A stretch of 50,184 bases of DNA from Rhodobacter sp. (GCA_030066215.1 JASJCA010000007.1:1-50184); one strand, 5' to 3'. Shown: positions 7,710 to 17,079, counted from the first letter of the stretch. A program made the numbers and translations. Notes: generated by a model not told the origin, from the letters alone.

Positions 7710-7737
7710 TTGTCGAACTCAGGTGTCGTGATAGCAT
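7710..7737 (+). promoter_or_regulatory. Weak candidate promoter of the 824-residue cargo gene
   Basis: TTGTCG (7710-7715) and TAGCAT (7732-7737) are 16 bases apart and end 32 bases before the GTG start at 7770. Matches to the sigma-70 consensus are partial. It is offered because the preceding terminator implies the cargo gene has its own promoter. Confidence 0.25.
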
Positions 7738-7769
7738 AAAACCGTTTATGAAACTCCAGGAAGTGCATT

Positions 7770-10244
7770 GTGGCTGAGTTATCGGCGACGGTTAGGCTAC
7801 GTCCGACAAGACTTGCCTTGCTAGTACGACCGCGCCCAAGATATCTGCCTGAGATTCGCAGATTCATGCAGATATGTTGCTGCATGTGGGGCGGCCAGTT
7901 TAATCCCATTGTTCCCGTTTTTCGGGTTCACCCCAAAGAATGGCGACCCGAGATCTTTGAACTCGAAAATGGCGCCGAGGTCGCCAAGGGCTACATTGAA
8001 TTCTTCGAACCCGATGTTTTCGTCGAAGCCGAACACGGGCTCCTCGAGTCCATCGGACTAAAAAAGGTCAGCGGCGATCGCGAAATTCGAAGACGAGTTT
8101 TCACTCTAGATGAATTGCTTGCCTGCCAACCAAATCGCGACTGGGCGAGTCTAGCCGTAGGTTTGGAAATCTCGGATGTACTCCGCGAGATTTACGTCAC
8201 CGAACAGCGGTTTAAGTTGCGTGATCGTCGGTTGGCGAGCGTATTCAGCCCCGTCAGCGGTTCTGCCTACGTTGAAGCAATGTATGGGGTTTACCCGGCA
8301 AATCAATCCGAGCGATACTTCAGCCAACAGTACAAGGATGTATTCGAACCTAATGAAGTTGAAGCAAATGCCGAAGGCTGGCGCAAAGTGTTTCTACGCG
8401 GCGCCTATACACCCTTGCGGGTCACGAGATATGGCCTTGAGACAGATCGTGCATGGCACGATGACATTGTCATTTATATATTTGATGAAAAATGTACTCC
8501 CGACATTGTTGACCTTTGGAATCTGAGGTTGGAGCCAAATCCAATTATACCGGTACCGATAAGTCTGTTTCCGGAATTGGTTGGTGATATTGTAGAGATA
8601 ATTAAAGGTGAGCATCGACGCCTTCAAGGCAATCCCCAAGGCATAATGCATCAATCGACAGTCGAATTGTCGCGTTCGCTTTCAGAACAACAGATAGAAA
8701 AGATCACGAGCTTGCTACCTGAGACGCTGCCAAAAGGAGCCTGGTCTCTCAAGAAATGGCGAAATCGGATTTGGAAACGAACGACCATCGAGGATGTGCG
8801 ACGACCGAGACCGCTTCGAGTTACGGCCAAAGAGAGCCGTCAGCGATTGAAGGTGGATCACGGCGAGCATGTTACGACAGGGTTTTCAACCCTTTCACCC
8901 GACTTTGCCTCAGTCTACGGGCCGGGCTTTTGCGCGAGGTGGGTCAATGTTGTGAAAGCAGAGCAAGCCGATGACTGGAGCATTGCTACTGTAATACCAC
9001 ACAATACCGAAAACCCGGATTGGCCACGACTTGATTTCCTGGGAGAGAGGGTCAACGTTGGAAGTGAAGGATGGTGTTTCACCCAGCAGTTCAAGGACTC
9101 AATTGAGACGATTGAATTGCTGTCTCATGAAGACGCGATCATCGGAAGCCTGGAACAAATTGGCGTGGAAGTCGCCGTTTCTGAGCCTGGGCACATTGGA
9201 AGACAAATACTGAATCAACTCGGCGGGAAGTTCGGCATAGGACTATTGAAAGACGCGGAGACCTTGAAGACGCTGAACGACATGGCTGGGGGCATTCGAG
9301 TCCGTGGAGATAGCGAAGAAGTCTTCGATCGACGAACCAAGTCAGTCGCCGAGTGGCATTCCTTGATGGCCAAACGATCAAACAGAAGTCGACTGGGCAA
9401 AACAGACATATCTCACTTCACCGATCGGAATGTCATTGTACTTGGCGTTACGTCAGATTGTCCGTATTGCACTGAGGTGAACTGGCATAGTCTTAGGGAA
9501 GTTGACTATAATCTCATATGTGGTCGTTGTCTTGGAGGCTATCGGTTTCCGCAAGGTGCTTTGAGAAGGCAAAATGGAAACTGGGCTTATCGAGTGACTG
9601 GACCGTTCGCAACTCCCGACTATGCTCGAGGGTCATACGGTACGCTGCTAGCGATAGACTTTTTGTCTGGAACAACATTTTTTCGGAACGAGATGACCTT
9701 TTCACCGGGTTTGCGGCTCAAGATTGACCATGGTGAACCCTGCGAAGCTGACTATGTAGGCTGGTTGGCCAGATGGAACTTCGGCAACCGACTTCCACCA
9801 GATCTGATAATTGGGGAGGCTAAATCATTCGGCGAAGGGGACCTAATCAAGCCCGGCGACATTGCGCAGCTGAGGCGAATGGCTTCTCGATTTCCTGGTT
9901 CGATTATCGTGGTTTCAGTTCTTCGCGATGAGTTTACAGAAAACGAAAAACACGCTCTACGGAGCTTGGTTCGTTGGGCAAGGCGACCGACTTGGGAATT
10001 CGAGCCGACAAACCCAGTGATTCTTTTGACGGGAACGGAATTATTCAATGATATTCCGCTAGATGTAACTTGGAAATCAAAAGGCGAGCCATTCTGCAAA
10101 TTCGCCGACTATCATCATACACAAAACCTGCGTAGGTTGGCGGAGGCCACTCAGGCAATCTACCTTGACCTTCCATCATTCCATGAGGACCAGAAAGCCA
10201 AGATTGCAAAGTTGAACCGAAGAAAACAAAAAAAGTCGAGATAG
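7770..10244 (+). CDS. Large unrecognised protein with zinc ribbon and PD-(D/E)XK-like C-terminal domain; candidate defence cargo
   Basis: I do not recognise this 824-residue protein as a named family. It starts at GTG 7770, six bases after AGGAAG. Near the N-terminus, RLRPTRLALLVRP is followed by WGG-x2-NPIVP (residues 40-49). A Cys4 zinc ribbon lies at Cys564-x2-Cys567 and Cys584-x2-Cys587. Next comes Asp661, then DLIIGEAKSFGEG (Asp678, Glu683, Lys685) and a strand-rich FPGSIIVVSVL segment. That order of Asp, Glu-x-Lys and hydrophobic strands suggests a PD-(D/E)XK nuclease fold, and the protein ends in a basic KLNRRKQKKSR tail. It has no signal peptide or membrane segment, so it should be cytoplasmic. 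It stands alone, is AT-richer than its neighbours, and sits between phage tail genes and nrdR. A defence or phage-exclusion role is inference; a DNA- or RNA-cutting housekeeping enzyme is possible. Confidence 0.7.
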   Translation: MAELSATVRLRPTRLALLVRPRPRYLPEIRRFMQICCCMWGGQFNPIVPVFRVHPKEWRPEIFELENGAEVAKGYIEFFEPDVFVEAEHGLLESIGLKKVSGDREIRRRVFTLDELLACQPNRDWASLAVGLEISDVLREIYVTEQRFKLRDRRLASVFSPVSGSAYVEAMYGVYPANQSERYFSQQYKDVFEPNEVEANAEGWRKVFLRGAYTPLRVTRYGLETDRAWHDDIVIYIFDEKCTPDIVDLWNLRLEPNPIIPVPISLFPELVGDIVEIIKGEHRRLQGNPQGIMHQSTVELSRSLSEQQIEKITSLLPETLPKGAWSLKKWRNRIWKRTTIEDVRRPRPLRVTAKESRQRLKVDHGEHVTTGFSTLSPDFASVYGPGFCARWVNVVKAEQADDWSIATVIPHNTENPDWPRLDFLGERVNVGSEGWCFTQQFKDSIETIELLSHEDAIIGSLEQIGVEVAVSEPGHIGRQILNQLGGKFGIGLLKDAETLKTLNDMAGGIRVRGDSEEVFDRRTKSVAEWHSLMAKRSNRSRLGKTDISHFTDRNVIVLGVTSDCPYCTEVNWHSLREVDYNLICGRCLGGYRFPQGALRRQNGNWAYRVTGPFATPDYARGSYGTLLAIDFLSGTTFFRNEMTFSPGLRLKIDHGEPCEADYVGWLARWNFGNRLPPDLIIGEAKSFGEGDLIKPGDIAQLRRMASRFPGSIIVVSVLRDEFTENEKHALRSLVRWARRPTWEFEPTNPVILLTGTELFNDIPLDVTWKSKGEPFCKFADYHHTQNLRRLAEATQAIYLDLPSFHEDQKAKIAKLNRRKQKKSR

Positions 10245-10303
10245 CAACTCGTATCCTGCCCTTCTGCATCCCCCCAAAAAAGCACCTGCATCACCAAAAA
10301 CGT

Positions 10304-10389
10304 GTGCTGCAAATCTGAGTGGCGGACACTGCAAAAATGAGTGGCGAGCTACAGCCACACTGCAAAAATGAGTGGCGAGCTACATCCAC
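10304..10389. repeat. Two perfect-phase 31-bp tandem repeats plus one degenerate copy; possible IS21-type end
   Basis: Bases 10328-10358 and 10359-10389 are the same 31-mer with one difference, each containing CTGCAAAAATGAGTGGCG. A diverged, shorter copy (GCTGCAAATCTGAGTGGCGG) precedes them at 10306-10325. Multiple short repeats of this kind at an element end are typical of IS21-family insertion sequences as I recall them, but no istA or istB gene is present, so this would be a solo relic. The rest of 10245-10531 holds no gene; it contains the upstream region of nrdR. Confidence 0.6.
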
Positions 10390-10531
10390 AACAGAAACCT
10401 CCCCTCTTCAGATCCCAGCGTGTTGCTCTTTGAACTCTACATCCGGTGGCTCGATTTCACCCCTACCCAATGTGTGGCGGCTCACCTATAGTGCCTGTGG
10501 ATAAGCTGGGACACGGACCGAGGGAGAGGCC

Positions 10532-10999
10532 ATGCGCTGCCCGTTTTGTGGGAACATCGACACACAGGTGAAAGACTCGCGGCCCGCCGAGGACCACGTC
10601 GCAATCCGTAGGCGCCGGTTCTGCCCGGCCTGCGGCGGACGGTTCACGACATATGAGCGAGTGCAGCTTCGGGATCTGGTTGTCATCAAGTCGAATGGGC
10701 GACGTGAGGATTTCGATCGCGACAAGCTGGAACGCTCGATCCGAATCTCGATGCAAAAACGCCCCGTGGAGCCCGATCGCATCGATCAGATGATTAGTGG
10801 CATCGTGCGGAGGCTGGAATCGATGGGGGAAACCGACATCCCGTCGAAGACCATCGGCGAAATCGTGATGGAGAGCCTGGCGCGGATCGACACCGTGGCT
10901 TTCGTGCGTTTCGCCAGTGTTTACAAGAACTTCCAGGCGGTTGACGACTTCGAGGACTTCATCGAAGAACTGCGGCCGAACGCCCCCCAGGAAGAGTGA
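10532..10999 (+). CDS. nrdR: Transcriptional repressor NrdR
   Basis: A 155-residue protein of normal NrdR length. A zinc ribbon is formed by Cys3-x2-Cys6 and Cys31-x2-Cys34, with the RRRRF basic patch between, followed by an ATP-cone domain from about residue 45 ([17 protein letters not shown]). NrdR senses ATP/dATP and represses ribonucleotide reductase operons by binding NrdR boxes. Its stop overlaps the GTG start of ribD, and linkage of nrdR to ribD is common in proteobacteria. I could not find a convincing NrdR box pair just upstream. Confidence 0.97.
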   Translation: MRCPFCGNIDTQVKDSRPAEDHVAIRRRRFCPACGGRFTTYERVQLRDLVVIKSNGRREDFDRDKLERSIRISMQKRPVEPDRIDQMISGIVRRLESMGETDIPSKTIGEIVMESLARIDTVAFVRFASVYKNFQAVDDFEDFIEELRPNAPQEE

Positions 11000-12093
11000 G
11001 CGAAACCGAAGACCGCCACATGGCCCACGCGCTGGCGCTGGCCGCGCGAGGTCTTGGGCAGGTCTGGCCGAACCCCGCCGTCGGTTGCGTGATCGTCGCC
11101 GAGGGCCGCGTGGTGGGCCGAGGCTGGACCCAGCCGGGCGGACGCCCCCATGCCGAAACTGTCGCTTTAGCACAGGCGGGTGAGGCTGCCCGTGGGGCCA
11201 CCGCCTACGTAACCCTGGAGCCCTGCGCCCACCAGGGCCGGACGCCACCCTGCGCCGACGCCTTGATCGCGTCAGGAGTGGCGCGGCTTGTCGTTGCGCA
11301 TCAAGATCCCGACCCGCGAGTCAATGGCGCCGGGCTAACTCGGTTACGCGCGGCAGGGATCGAGGTGACCGAGGGTGTCGGCGCGGACGCCGCGAAACGG
11401 CTGCAGCGCGGCTTTCTGACCCGGGTGCGCCTGAGCCGGCCGTTGGTGACGCTGAAGCTTGCCGGCAGTTTCGACGGCCGGATCGCCACCGCCACCGGAG
11501 AAAGCCGCTGGATCACCGGGCCGGAGGCGCGCCGGGCGGTGCATGCCTTGCGCGCCCGCCACGACGCGGTGCTGGTCGGCAGCGGGACGGCGCGCGCCGA
11601 CGATCCGACGCTGACGGTGCGCGGGTTGGGTGTGGCCCGGCAGCCGGTGCGCATCGTCTGGTCGCGTCGGCTCGATCTGCCTCTGGAGGGCGCGTTGGCG
11701 GCAGGCGCGGCGGAGGCGCCGGTCTGGCTCTGCCATGGCTTCGATGCGGATCCGGCGGCACGGCGAGCCTGGGCGGACCGCGGCGCGCGGCTCTTCGAGG
11801 TGGCGACCGGGGCGGCGGGGCAGATCGACCCGGCCGCGGCGCTGCAGGCCCTCGGAGCCGCCGGGCTGACGCGGGTGCTTTGCGAAGGCGGCGGCGCCCT
11901 GGCGGCCGCGCTGCTGAGTGCCGGGCTGGTGGACGAATTGGTGGGCTTCACGGCGGGCCTGGCGCTTGGGGCCGAGGGGCGCCCGAGCCTCGGTGCGCTC
12001 GGGATCGACCGGCTGGATGAGGCGCCTCGGTTCCAGCTGGTCGAGACCCGGCCGGTCGGCGCGGATGTGATGCATCGTTGGGATCGGGCTTGA
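10996..12093 (+). CDS. ribD: Bifunctional diaminohydroxyphosphoribosylaminopyrimidine deaminase / reductase RibD
   Basis: This 365-residue enzyme carries out two successive steps of riboflavin synthesis in the cytoplasm: deamination, then NADPH-dependent reduction of the pyrimidine. The N-terminal deaminase has the zinc site His52-Ala-Glu54 with Cys77 and Cys86 in [11 protein letters not shown]. The reductase domain begins near residue 150 ([17 protein letters not shown]) and ends with the [12 protein letters not shown] segment. It starts at GTG 10996, overlapping the nrdR stop by four bases. The next riboflavin gene, ribE, lies about 5 kb further on, beyond the capsule genes. Confidence 0.96.
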   Translation: MSETEDRHMAHALALAARGLGQVWPNPAVGCVIVAEGRVVGRGWTQPGGRPHAETVALAQAGEAARGATAYVTLEPCAHQGRTPPCADALIASGVARLVVAHQDPDPRVNGAGLTRLRAAGIEVTEGVGADAAKRLQRGFLTRVRLSRPLVTLKLAGSFDGRIATATGESRWITGPEARRAVHALRARHDAVLVGSGTARADDPTLTVRGLGVARQPVRIVWSRRLDLPLEGALAAGAAEAPVWLCHGFDADPAARRAWADRGARLFEVATGAAGQIDPAAALQALGAAGLTRVLCEGGGALAAALLSAGLVDELVGFTAGLALGAEGRPSLGALGIDRLDEAPRFQLVETRPVGADVMHRWDRA

Positions 12094-12513
12094 GGTTGTG
12101 CCAATTCTGAGCTGGCTCCGCCGGAGTCGGCCTCGGGAAGTTCATTTGGGGCTTCGGCGCCTGAACGGCGGAACGTGCTTCGGGCGAACGGAAACGAATG
12201 ATCCTGGAATTTGAGCAGGCATTTCCGTTCTAGCGAGAAGCCACGCTATCCCCGACACGCGGGGTGGCGCCCCGACGTCTGAACGGCGGCGCTTTATGGC
12301 TGTCGAGTCCGTAGGACATAAAGCTGTGCACAGAACTCGACCAATCGCCACCCCTCCGGGGCGGGTCGGCGATGGCGCGGCGGCGCTGCGCGCCTTGATT
12401 CCGCGCCCGAGGCAGGGATGGCTCATTGCAGGCGAAGCGCGACTTTCGCACTGCTGGATTCTACTGCGCGGGTTCGGACTTCTCGGTCGGCTCGCACAGC
12501 GATCCGATGCACC
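12094..12513. other. Intergenic stretch between convergent ribD and kpsC
   Basis: No gene is supported here. It contains an 8-bp inverted repeat, AACGGAAA at 12187-12194 and TTTCCGTT at 12222-12229, and two copies of CTGAACGGCGG (about 12161 and 12280). ORFs in it are low-complexity and unrecognised. It separates two convergent genes, so termination signals are expected, but I see no hairpin followed by a T run. Confidence 0.5.
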
Positions 12514-14559
12514 TCAGCGCCACAGATAGGCATAGCTGGCGAATAATCCCTGCAGCTTGGCCAGGGTCCGGTTGAATCGGCCCGGGCGCGGGACGTTGCC
12601 GGCGATCAGGCGTTCGACGATGGCCTCGGGCGGGCAGGCCCCGCCGGTCACCGGGTCGTTGTAGCGCGGATAGGCGATCAAGGCGGCGTGGGCGAGGGCC
12701 ACGCGGTTGGGGCGCGCGGTGCGGCGGTCGGGCACCGGGCCAAGGTCCTGCGTCAAGCCCCAGCCGGCGTAGAACGGCGCGCCGAGGCAGGTGACAGGGA
12801 CGCCACGAAGGAGCGCCTCGAAGCCCAGAAGCGAGGTCATGGTCCAGACTTCGTCGCAGGCCTCGATCAACGCCACCGGGTCGGCCTGGGTCAGAACCAT
12901 GTCGGCCTCGGCGGTCTCGTCGGGGCTCAGGCGGCCGTCGCGAAGGCCGGCCTCGACATCCGGGTGCGGTTTGTAGAGCACGACCGCCGCTGGGTTGGCC
13001 GCGCGCACGGCGCTCAGCAGTGCATGGTTGGTGCGCACCTCGCCGCAACCCTTGCGGATCGACGCGTCGTCTTCGACCTGGCCCGGAACCAGGATGCGGT
13101 GGCCCTGCGGCAGATCCGGCAGTTCGCGGCGGCCGAGGTTGTATTTCGACAGCCGCGCGCCGGTCAGCCGGGCGATCAGCGCCTCGGCCCGGCGCAAGCG
13201 TGCTGGCGGCAGGAGGGCCGCCTCGGCGATCAGGCGCTCAAGCCGGCTTTCACGGGTTGGGTCGTAGTAGATGCCGAGGTCGTCGGTGACGAGCGACATC
13301 GGCGGGATCAGTTCGGCGCCGAGCCCGCGGGAGCGCAAGAACCCGTCCTCGACCCGGATCAGCGGCTGGCTTGCGTCGCTCAGCGCGTCGGTCTCCTTGC
13401 CGGCCCAGACCATCAGCCGGCGCTCCTCCGCCGCCGCAGTGGCGCGCGCGCGGGCGGGGTCGTCCTGGAACTTCAGCTTGCGGACGCGGCCGAAGACCTG
13501 CTGCAGCGGGCCGCGTTTCCAGAGCCGCATGCCGACGGCGACATAACCGTGCCGGTCGGCGCGCCAGGCGCAGGCCTGCGCCTCGAGTACCGCGATGGCG
13601 TCCTCAAGCCGGCAAAGCCGGTCGCCGAAGGGGTCGTACCAGGTGGGGTAGAGCAGCATCGCGGCGGCGAAGAGCTGCGCGCGGGTGAGGCTGCGCTGGC
13701 GCCGGGCCACGGGCGTTTCGTCCTGCGTCAGGCCCCAGCCGGCATAAAAGGGCTGGCCGAAGACCCGGGGCTTGTGGCCGGCGAGGATCGCTTCGAACCC
13801 AAGCTGAGAGCTGACCGTGTAGACCGCCGTGGCGCCCTCGAACAGCGTCCACGGGCTGACCGGATCGCTCAGCACCGTGATCTGGCCGCTCGCGTCGTCC
13901 GGCCCGAAATGGCCCTGGCGGTGGCCGCTTTGGGTCTCCGGATGGGTCTTGATGACGATCTTGGCGCCGGGGTTCTCTTCCTGCGCGAAGACCAGCATTT
14001 CGCGGAAGGTGGCGGCGGTGGCGCCGCCATGGGCGATCGAGGCGTCGCCGCGGGTCTGGTCGATCACCAGCACGTAAGGGGCCGTCGGCACCGGCGCGTC
14101 GGGGTCGAAGGCGTTGTATTTCGACAGCTGTGCCGCCTTCAGCCAATCGACGGCGGCGCGGGCGCGGTCCAATAGCGCGGTGTCGTCGAGCGGATGGGTC
14201 GCCAACAGGGTCTCGAGGTCCGAGGGGCCGGCGCTGTCGAAATGCACGCCGGTGCGGTCGAGGTGCAGGCCGATCGGCGGGTCGCCGGCGCGGCCGGGGT
14301 GGAGCGAGCGCAGGTACGCGTCCTCCACCCGCAGCATCCTTGCCTCGGTGCGGGCGGCCACCGCCTCGCCCCGAGGCGAGGTCGGCGACTTGCCCCAGAC
14401 GCCGACCCAGTCCTCGGGCCCGGGCTTGCCGATCCGGATGTCCCAGCCGGCCAGCGAAAGGATCCGGCGCACGCGGCGTTGGGTCAGAAAGCCGCCGTTG
14501 AAGACGTAGAGCGGGCGGCGCGCCGACCCCTCGGCAGCGCCGCCGTCCGCCCCGGTCAA
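12514..14559 (-). CDS. kpsC: Capsule polysaccharide beta-Kdo transferase KpsC
   Basis: This protein of about 681 residues has the duplicated two-domain layout of KpsC. Both halves repeat the same landmarks: LSKYN, a VPGQVEDDAS / VIDQTRGDAS segment, KTHPE / YKPHPD, TVSSQLGFEA / TMTSLLGFEA and PFYAGWGLTQD. KpsC adds beta-linked Kdo to lipid-bound KpsS product, building the linker on which group 2-type capsules are exported. The frame is open to 14640, but TTG at 14559 overlaps the stop of the upstream wza gene (TTGA), suggesting coupled translation; the exact start is uncertain. It is the last gene of the leftward kpsS-wza-kpsC set. No kpsE/M/T genes are in the window. Confidence 0.93.
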   Translation of the reverse strand: MTGADGGAAEGSARRPLYVFNGGFLTQRRVRRILSLAGWDIRIGKPGPEDWVGVWGKSPTSPRGEAVAARTEARMLRVEDAYLRSLHPGRAGDPPIGLHLDRTGVHFDSAGPSDLETLLATHPLDDTALLDRARAAVDWLKAAQLSKYNAFDPDAPVPTAPYVLVIDQTRGDASIAHGGATAATFREMLVFAQEENPGAKIVIKTHPETQSGHRQGHFGPDDASGQITVLSDPVSPWTLFEGATAVYTVSSQLGFEAILAGHKPRVFGQPFYAGWGLTQDETPVARRQRSLTRAQLFAAAMLLYPTWYDPFGDRLCRLEDAIAVLEAQACAWRADRHGYVAVGMRLWKRGPLQQVFGRVRKLKFQDDPARARATAAAEERRLMVWAGKETDALSDASQPLIRVEDGFLRSRGLGAELIPPMSLVTDDLGIYYDPTRESRLERLIAEAALLPPARLRRAEALIARLTGARLSKYNLGRRELPDLPQGHRILVPGQVEDDASIRKGCGEVRTNHALLSAVRAANPAAVVLYKPHPDVEAGLRDGRLSPDETAEADMVLTQADPVALIEACDEVWTMTSLLGFEALLRGVPVTCLGAPFYAGWGLTQDLGPVPDRRTARPNRVALAHAALIAYPRYNDPVTGGACPPEAIVERLIAGNVPRPGRFNRTLAKLQGLFASYAYLWR

Positions 14560-15698
14560 TTGCTGGAATTGCCGGCGAGGTTCGAGATCGAGCCTGCCGC
14601 AGATAGCGAGCCCGTCACCGCCGCCAGCGTCTTCGACCACTGCACGAACGGCGCCTCGGTGACATAGACCGTGTCGCCGTCGCGAATAACGAAGTCGCGG
14701 GCCAGGAATACCCCGTTCGGCTCGGTCAGATCGAGCACGTAGACCATGCGCTGATCGCCGATCAGGTCGGTGCGGCCCAGGACCTGGCGCACGATCTCGA
14801 CGGGCTCGTTGCGGAACACGAAGACGCCGGTGGGATCGGCGGTGTTGGAGCTGAGGCCTCCGACCTGGGCGATCGCCTCGATGGCGCTAAGGGTCTGGGT
14901 CTCGAACCGGACGCGATTCTGCTGCCCGGTGGCGCCGAGCGCGGTGAACGAGCGCGTATCGGCCTCGACCAGGATCCGGTCGTCGCCCCTTAGCGCGATG
15001 TCGAAATGCGGGTTGTCGTAAAGATCCTCGAACCAGACCCGGCCGGTCTGGTTGCCGCGGATGACGCGGATCAGCGCGATCTCGGGCTCGACGGTGACGC
15101 CGCCAGCCTGGGCCAGCATCGAGGTCAGAGTGCGCGTCGGCCGCTCGATCGGGTAGACGCCCTGCCCGCCCACGGCCCCGGTGAGCGACACGGTGGCACC
15201 GTCGCCCGCGAGGCGGCGGACCATGACCTGCGGATCGGGGGTCTGGTCTTCGAGCTTGTCGGTGATCAGCCTGCGGATCGCCTCGGGCGTGTTGCCGGCG
15301 GCGCGGATCCGGCCCGCATACGGCACGAAGATGAAGCCGGCGCCATCGACCTGAACCTCTTCAAGCGTGGTCGCGTTCATACCGGTGCCGGCCAACAGCC
15401 CATCGTCGACGTTTTCGTAAACCGTCAGACCGAGGGTATCGCCAGGTCGGATCGTATCCGATCCCAGGATGCCTGCGTTGACGAAGGCACTGGAAAAGCC
15501 AAGCGCCGGGACGACAGCTGTTGCGCGGGTCACACGATCGTTGACCGCAACGACGAACGCATCGCCTTGTTTCTGGACCGACCCTGAAAAGATCTCGCGT
15601 TTGTTCGGTCCGACGCGCGGCAAGCCGCACGAGCCGAGGACGCCGACAAGCACCAATAGGGCGACGCACTTCGCCCACCGCGAACCCTGGATTTTCAC
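14556..15698 (-). CDS. Outer-membrane polysaccharide export lipoprotein (Wza/KpsD family)
   Basis: A 380-residue protein with a lipoprotein signal peptide (LVLVGVLGSC, lipid-modified Cys about 24). It then has a polysaccharide export (PES) domain (about 78-180: IRPGDTLGLTVYE, VDGAGFIFVPYAGRI, PDPQVMVRR) and SLBB-type beta-grasp repeats (ATVSLTGAVGGQGVYPI; further copies to the C-terminus). It forms the outer-membrane channel for capsule export. The start is GTG 15698 with GGAG eight bases upstream. It lies between kpsS and kpsC and overlaps the latter's start. Members of this family are named Wza, KpsD or CtrA; the sequence alone does not settle which. Confidence 0.9.
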   Translation of the reverse strand: MKIQGSRWAKCVALLVLVGVLGSCGLPRVGPNKREIFSGSVQKQGDAFVVAVNDRVTRATAVVPALGFSSAFVNAGILGSDTIRPGDTLGLTVYENVDDGLLAGTGMNATTLEEVQVDGAGFIFVPYAGRIRAAGNTPEAIRRLITDKLEDQTPDPQVMVRRLAGDGATVSLTGAVGGQGVYPIERPTRTLTSMLAQAGGVTVEPEIALIRVIRGNQTGRVWFEDLYDNPHFDIALRGDDRILVEADTRSFTALGATGQQNRVRFETQTLSAIEAIAQVGGLSSNTADPTGVFVFRNEPVEIVRQVLGRTDLIGDQRMVYVLDLTEPNGVFLARDFVIRDGDTVYVTEAPFVQWSKTLAAVTGSLSAAGSISNLAGNSSN

Positions 15699-15792
15699 TG
15701 CTCGGTCTCCTCGACCTGTTATTCTGCCTCAAGTTTTTTTTGTAAACTACCGAAAAGCCGGTGAAAAAGCCAGTCCGGTTTTGCCGGTCACG

Positions 15793-17079
15793 CTATTTGA
15801 CGAGGCGCAACTGTTGCCTTGGTGCCGCTGTGCCCTTTTGCAGGGCCTCGTAGGGGTCCTCGGGCGCCAACATCATGTCGACCACCTGGCGCAGAAGCTG
15901 CCGGCGCCCGCGCGACGAATAAAACCCGCCGGCGAGCTGCGAGGTTTCGAGCAGGAAATGCCGGTAATCGCGGTAGGCGCGGCTGTCGGGACGGGCCGGG
16001 CGGGCGAAAAACTCGGGCAGAGGTTGGGTCGAGACGAATTCGGGCTTGGCATAAACAGCGTCGCCAAAGACCTTCAGCGGCAGGCCGCGCCACAGAACCT
16101 GCTGGGCGGCGGTGGAATTCACTGTAACGGCGCCGCGCGTATGGTCCAAAAGCTGCGCCAGCTTGCCACCGCGGACGTAGTGCACCCGTTGAGAGACGCC
16201 GTGCCGACGGGCGAAGCGCTTAATCTCGAAGCGCAGCGGTACGCGACCGTCTTCGAGAGGATGCGCTTTGAACACCAGGTGGTGATGCGTCGGCGCGCCA
16301 GCGGCGAATCCCTCGATCACAGCCTCGAGGAATTCGGTCATCGTCGAAAACGGGCTATGTTCCTGAAAGCTCGCGTCATGTTCGAGTTGCAGGAGCGCCA
16401 GGTGGTAGGGAAATCCGCCGTATTTGATCCGCCAGGTGGCCACAACCCGGTCGGCCCAGAGCCAGGGCATCAGCAACAAACGTCTGATATAAAGCCGGAA
16501 CTCCTGCGCCACAGTCATCGCCCGGTGGGGCCTGAAGTTGCGGTAGCCGCGGTTGGTGAGCATCAAGAGCCCATGGTAAACGGCGCCGTAAAAGACGTGC
16601 TGGCGCATGTCGCCCCAATGCGCCGGCGGCTCCGGCATATCAAGTTCGGCCTTGGCCAGCGTCTTTTGCATCTCAGCGACCGGCAGCGCCATCAGCTTGG
16701 AATGCCCGTTCGACCCGCCGCGTTCGTAGGTGACCCAGTAGGGCCGCAGGTAGCCCTCTTCGAAGACATGGACCATCAGCCCGAGCGCCTTGGCCGCACA
16801 CACCGCGTCGGCGTGGATCTTGCGGGTGTCGCCGTAGAGCACGATGTCAGTCACGCCCTTCTCAGCGACGATTTCGGCGAACCTGGCGGCCCAGGCCTCG
16901 GCGGTGCCGCGATAGGGGATCAGGCTGCGCCGGTCACGCCAGAAAAACGCGTCGCCGGCATTGAAGCTGACCCGCCAGACAGTGGCCCCGGCGGCGCGCA
17001 GCATCTTGGCGAGCCGGCCAAAGAACGGCCCGTGCGGCCCTTGCAGAAACAGGAACGTGCGGTTCTGTCCCGAAACCAT
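15793..17079 (-). CDS. kpsS: Capsule polysaccharide beta-Kdo transferase KpsS
   Basis: This 428-residue protein matches KpsS, which adds the first beta-Kdo to lyso-phosphatidylglycerol to start the capsule linker. Landmarks are FLFLQGPHGPFF at the N-terminus, VYGDTRKIH-like LYGDTRKIHADAV, FEEGYLRPYWVTYE, HHHLVFKAHPLEDGR, and TVNSTAAQQVLWRGLPLKVFG. The frame is open upstream to 17265 but I chose ATG 17079, which has AAGGCGAGA just upstream and begins the conserved part. It is the first gene of the leftward capsule set, divergent from ribE. It carries no membrane segment and should act at the inner face of the inner membrane. Confidence 0.94.
   Translation of the reverse strand: MVSGQNRTFLFLQGPHGPFFGRLAKMLRAAGATVWRVSFNAGDAFFWRDRRSLIPYRGTAEAWAARFAEIVAEKGVTDIVLYGDTRKIHADAVCAAKALGLMVHVFEEGYLRPYWVTYERGGSNGHSKLMALPVAEMQKTLAKAELDMPEPPAHWGDMRQHVFYGAVYHGLLMLTNRGYRNFRPHRAMTVAQEFRLYIRRLLLMPWLWADRVVATWRIKYGGFPYHLALLQLEHDASFQEHSPFSTMTEFLEAVIEGFAAGAPTHHHLVFKAHPLEDGRVPLRFEIKRFARRHGVSQRVHYVRGGKLAQLLDHTRGAVTVNSTAAQQVLWRGLPLKVFGDAVYAKPEFVSTQPLPEFFARPARPDSRAYRDYRHFLLETSQLAGGFYSSRGRRQLLRQVVDMMLAPEDPYEALQKGTAAPRQQLRLVK

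Larger units (their letters stand above)
7160..7769. other. AT-richer non-coding stretch before the cargo gene
   Basis: Apart from the peptidase remnant at 7380-7475 I see no gene here. Short ORFs on both strands (for example plus 7505-7777 and minus 7384-7737) have no ribosome binding site and no recognisable sequence. The base composition is clearly more AT-rich than the tail operon and the housekeeping genes that follow. Confidence 0.6.

Noticed and set aside
7384-7737. 117-residue minus-strand ORF
   Set aside because: Its C-terminal part is antisense to the peptidase remnant and its start lacks a ribosome binding site.
7505-7777. 90-residue plus-strand ORF before the cargo gene
   Set aside because: No ribosome binding site, no recognisable sequence, and it overlaps the well-supported GTG start of the 824-residue gene.
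12142-12529. Small ORFs between ribD and kpsC
   Set aside because: Overlapping ORFs on both strands with Arg/Pro/Ser-rich composition typical of chance frames in GC-rich DNA.
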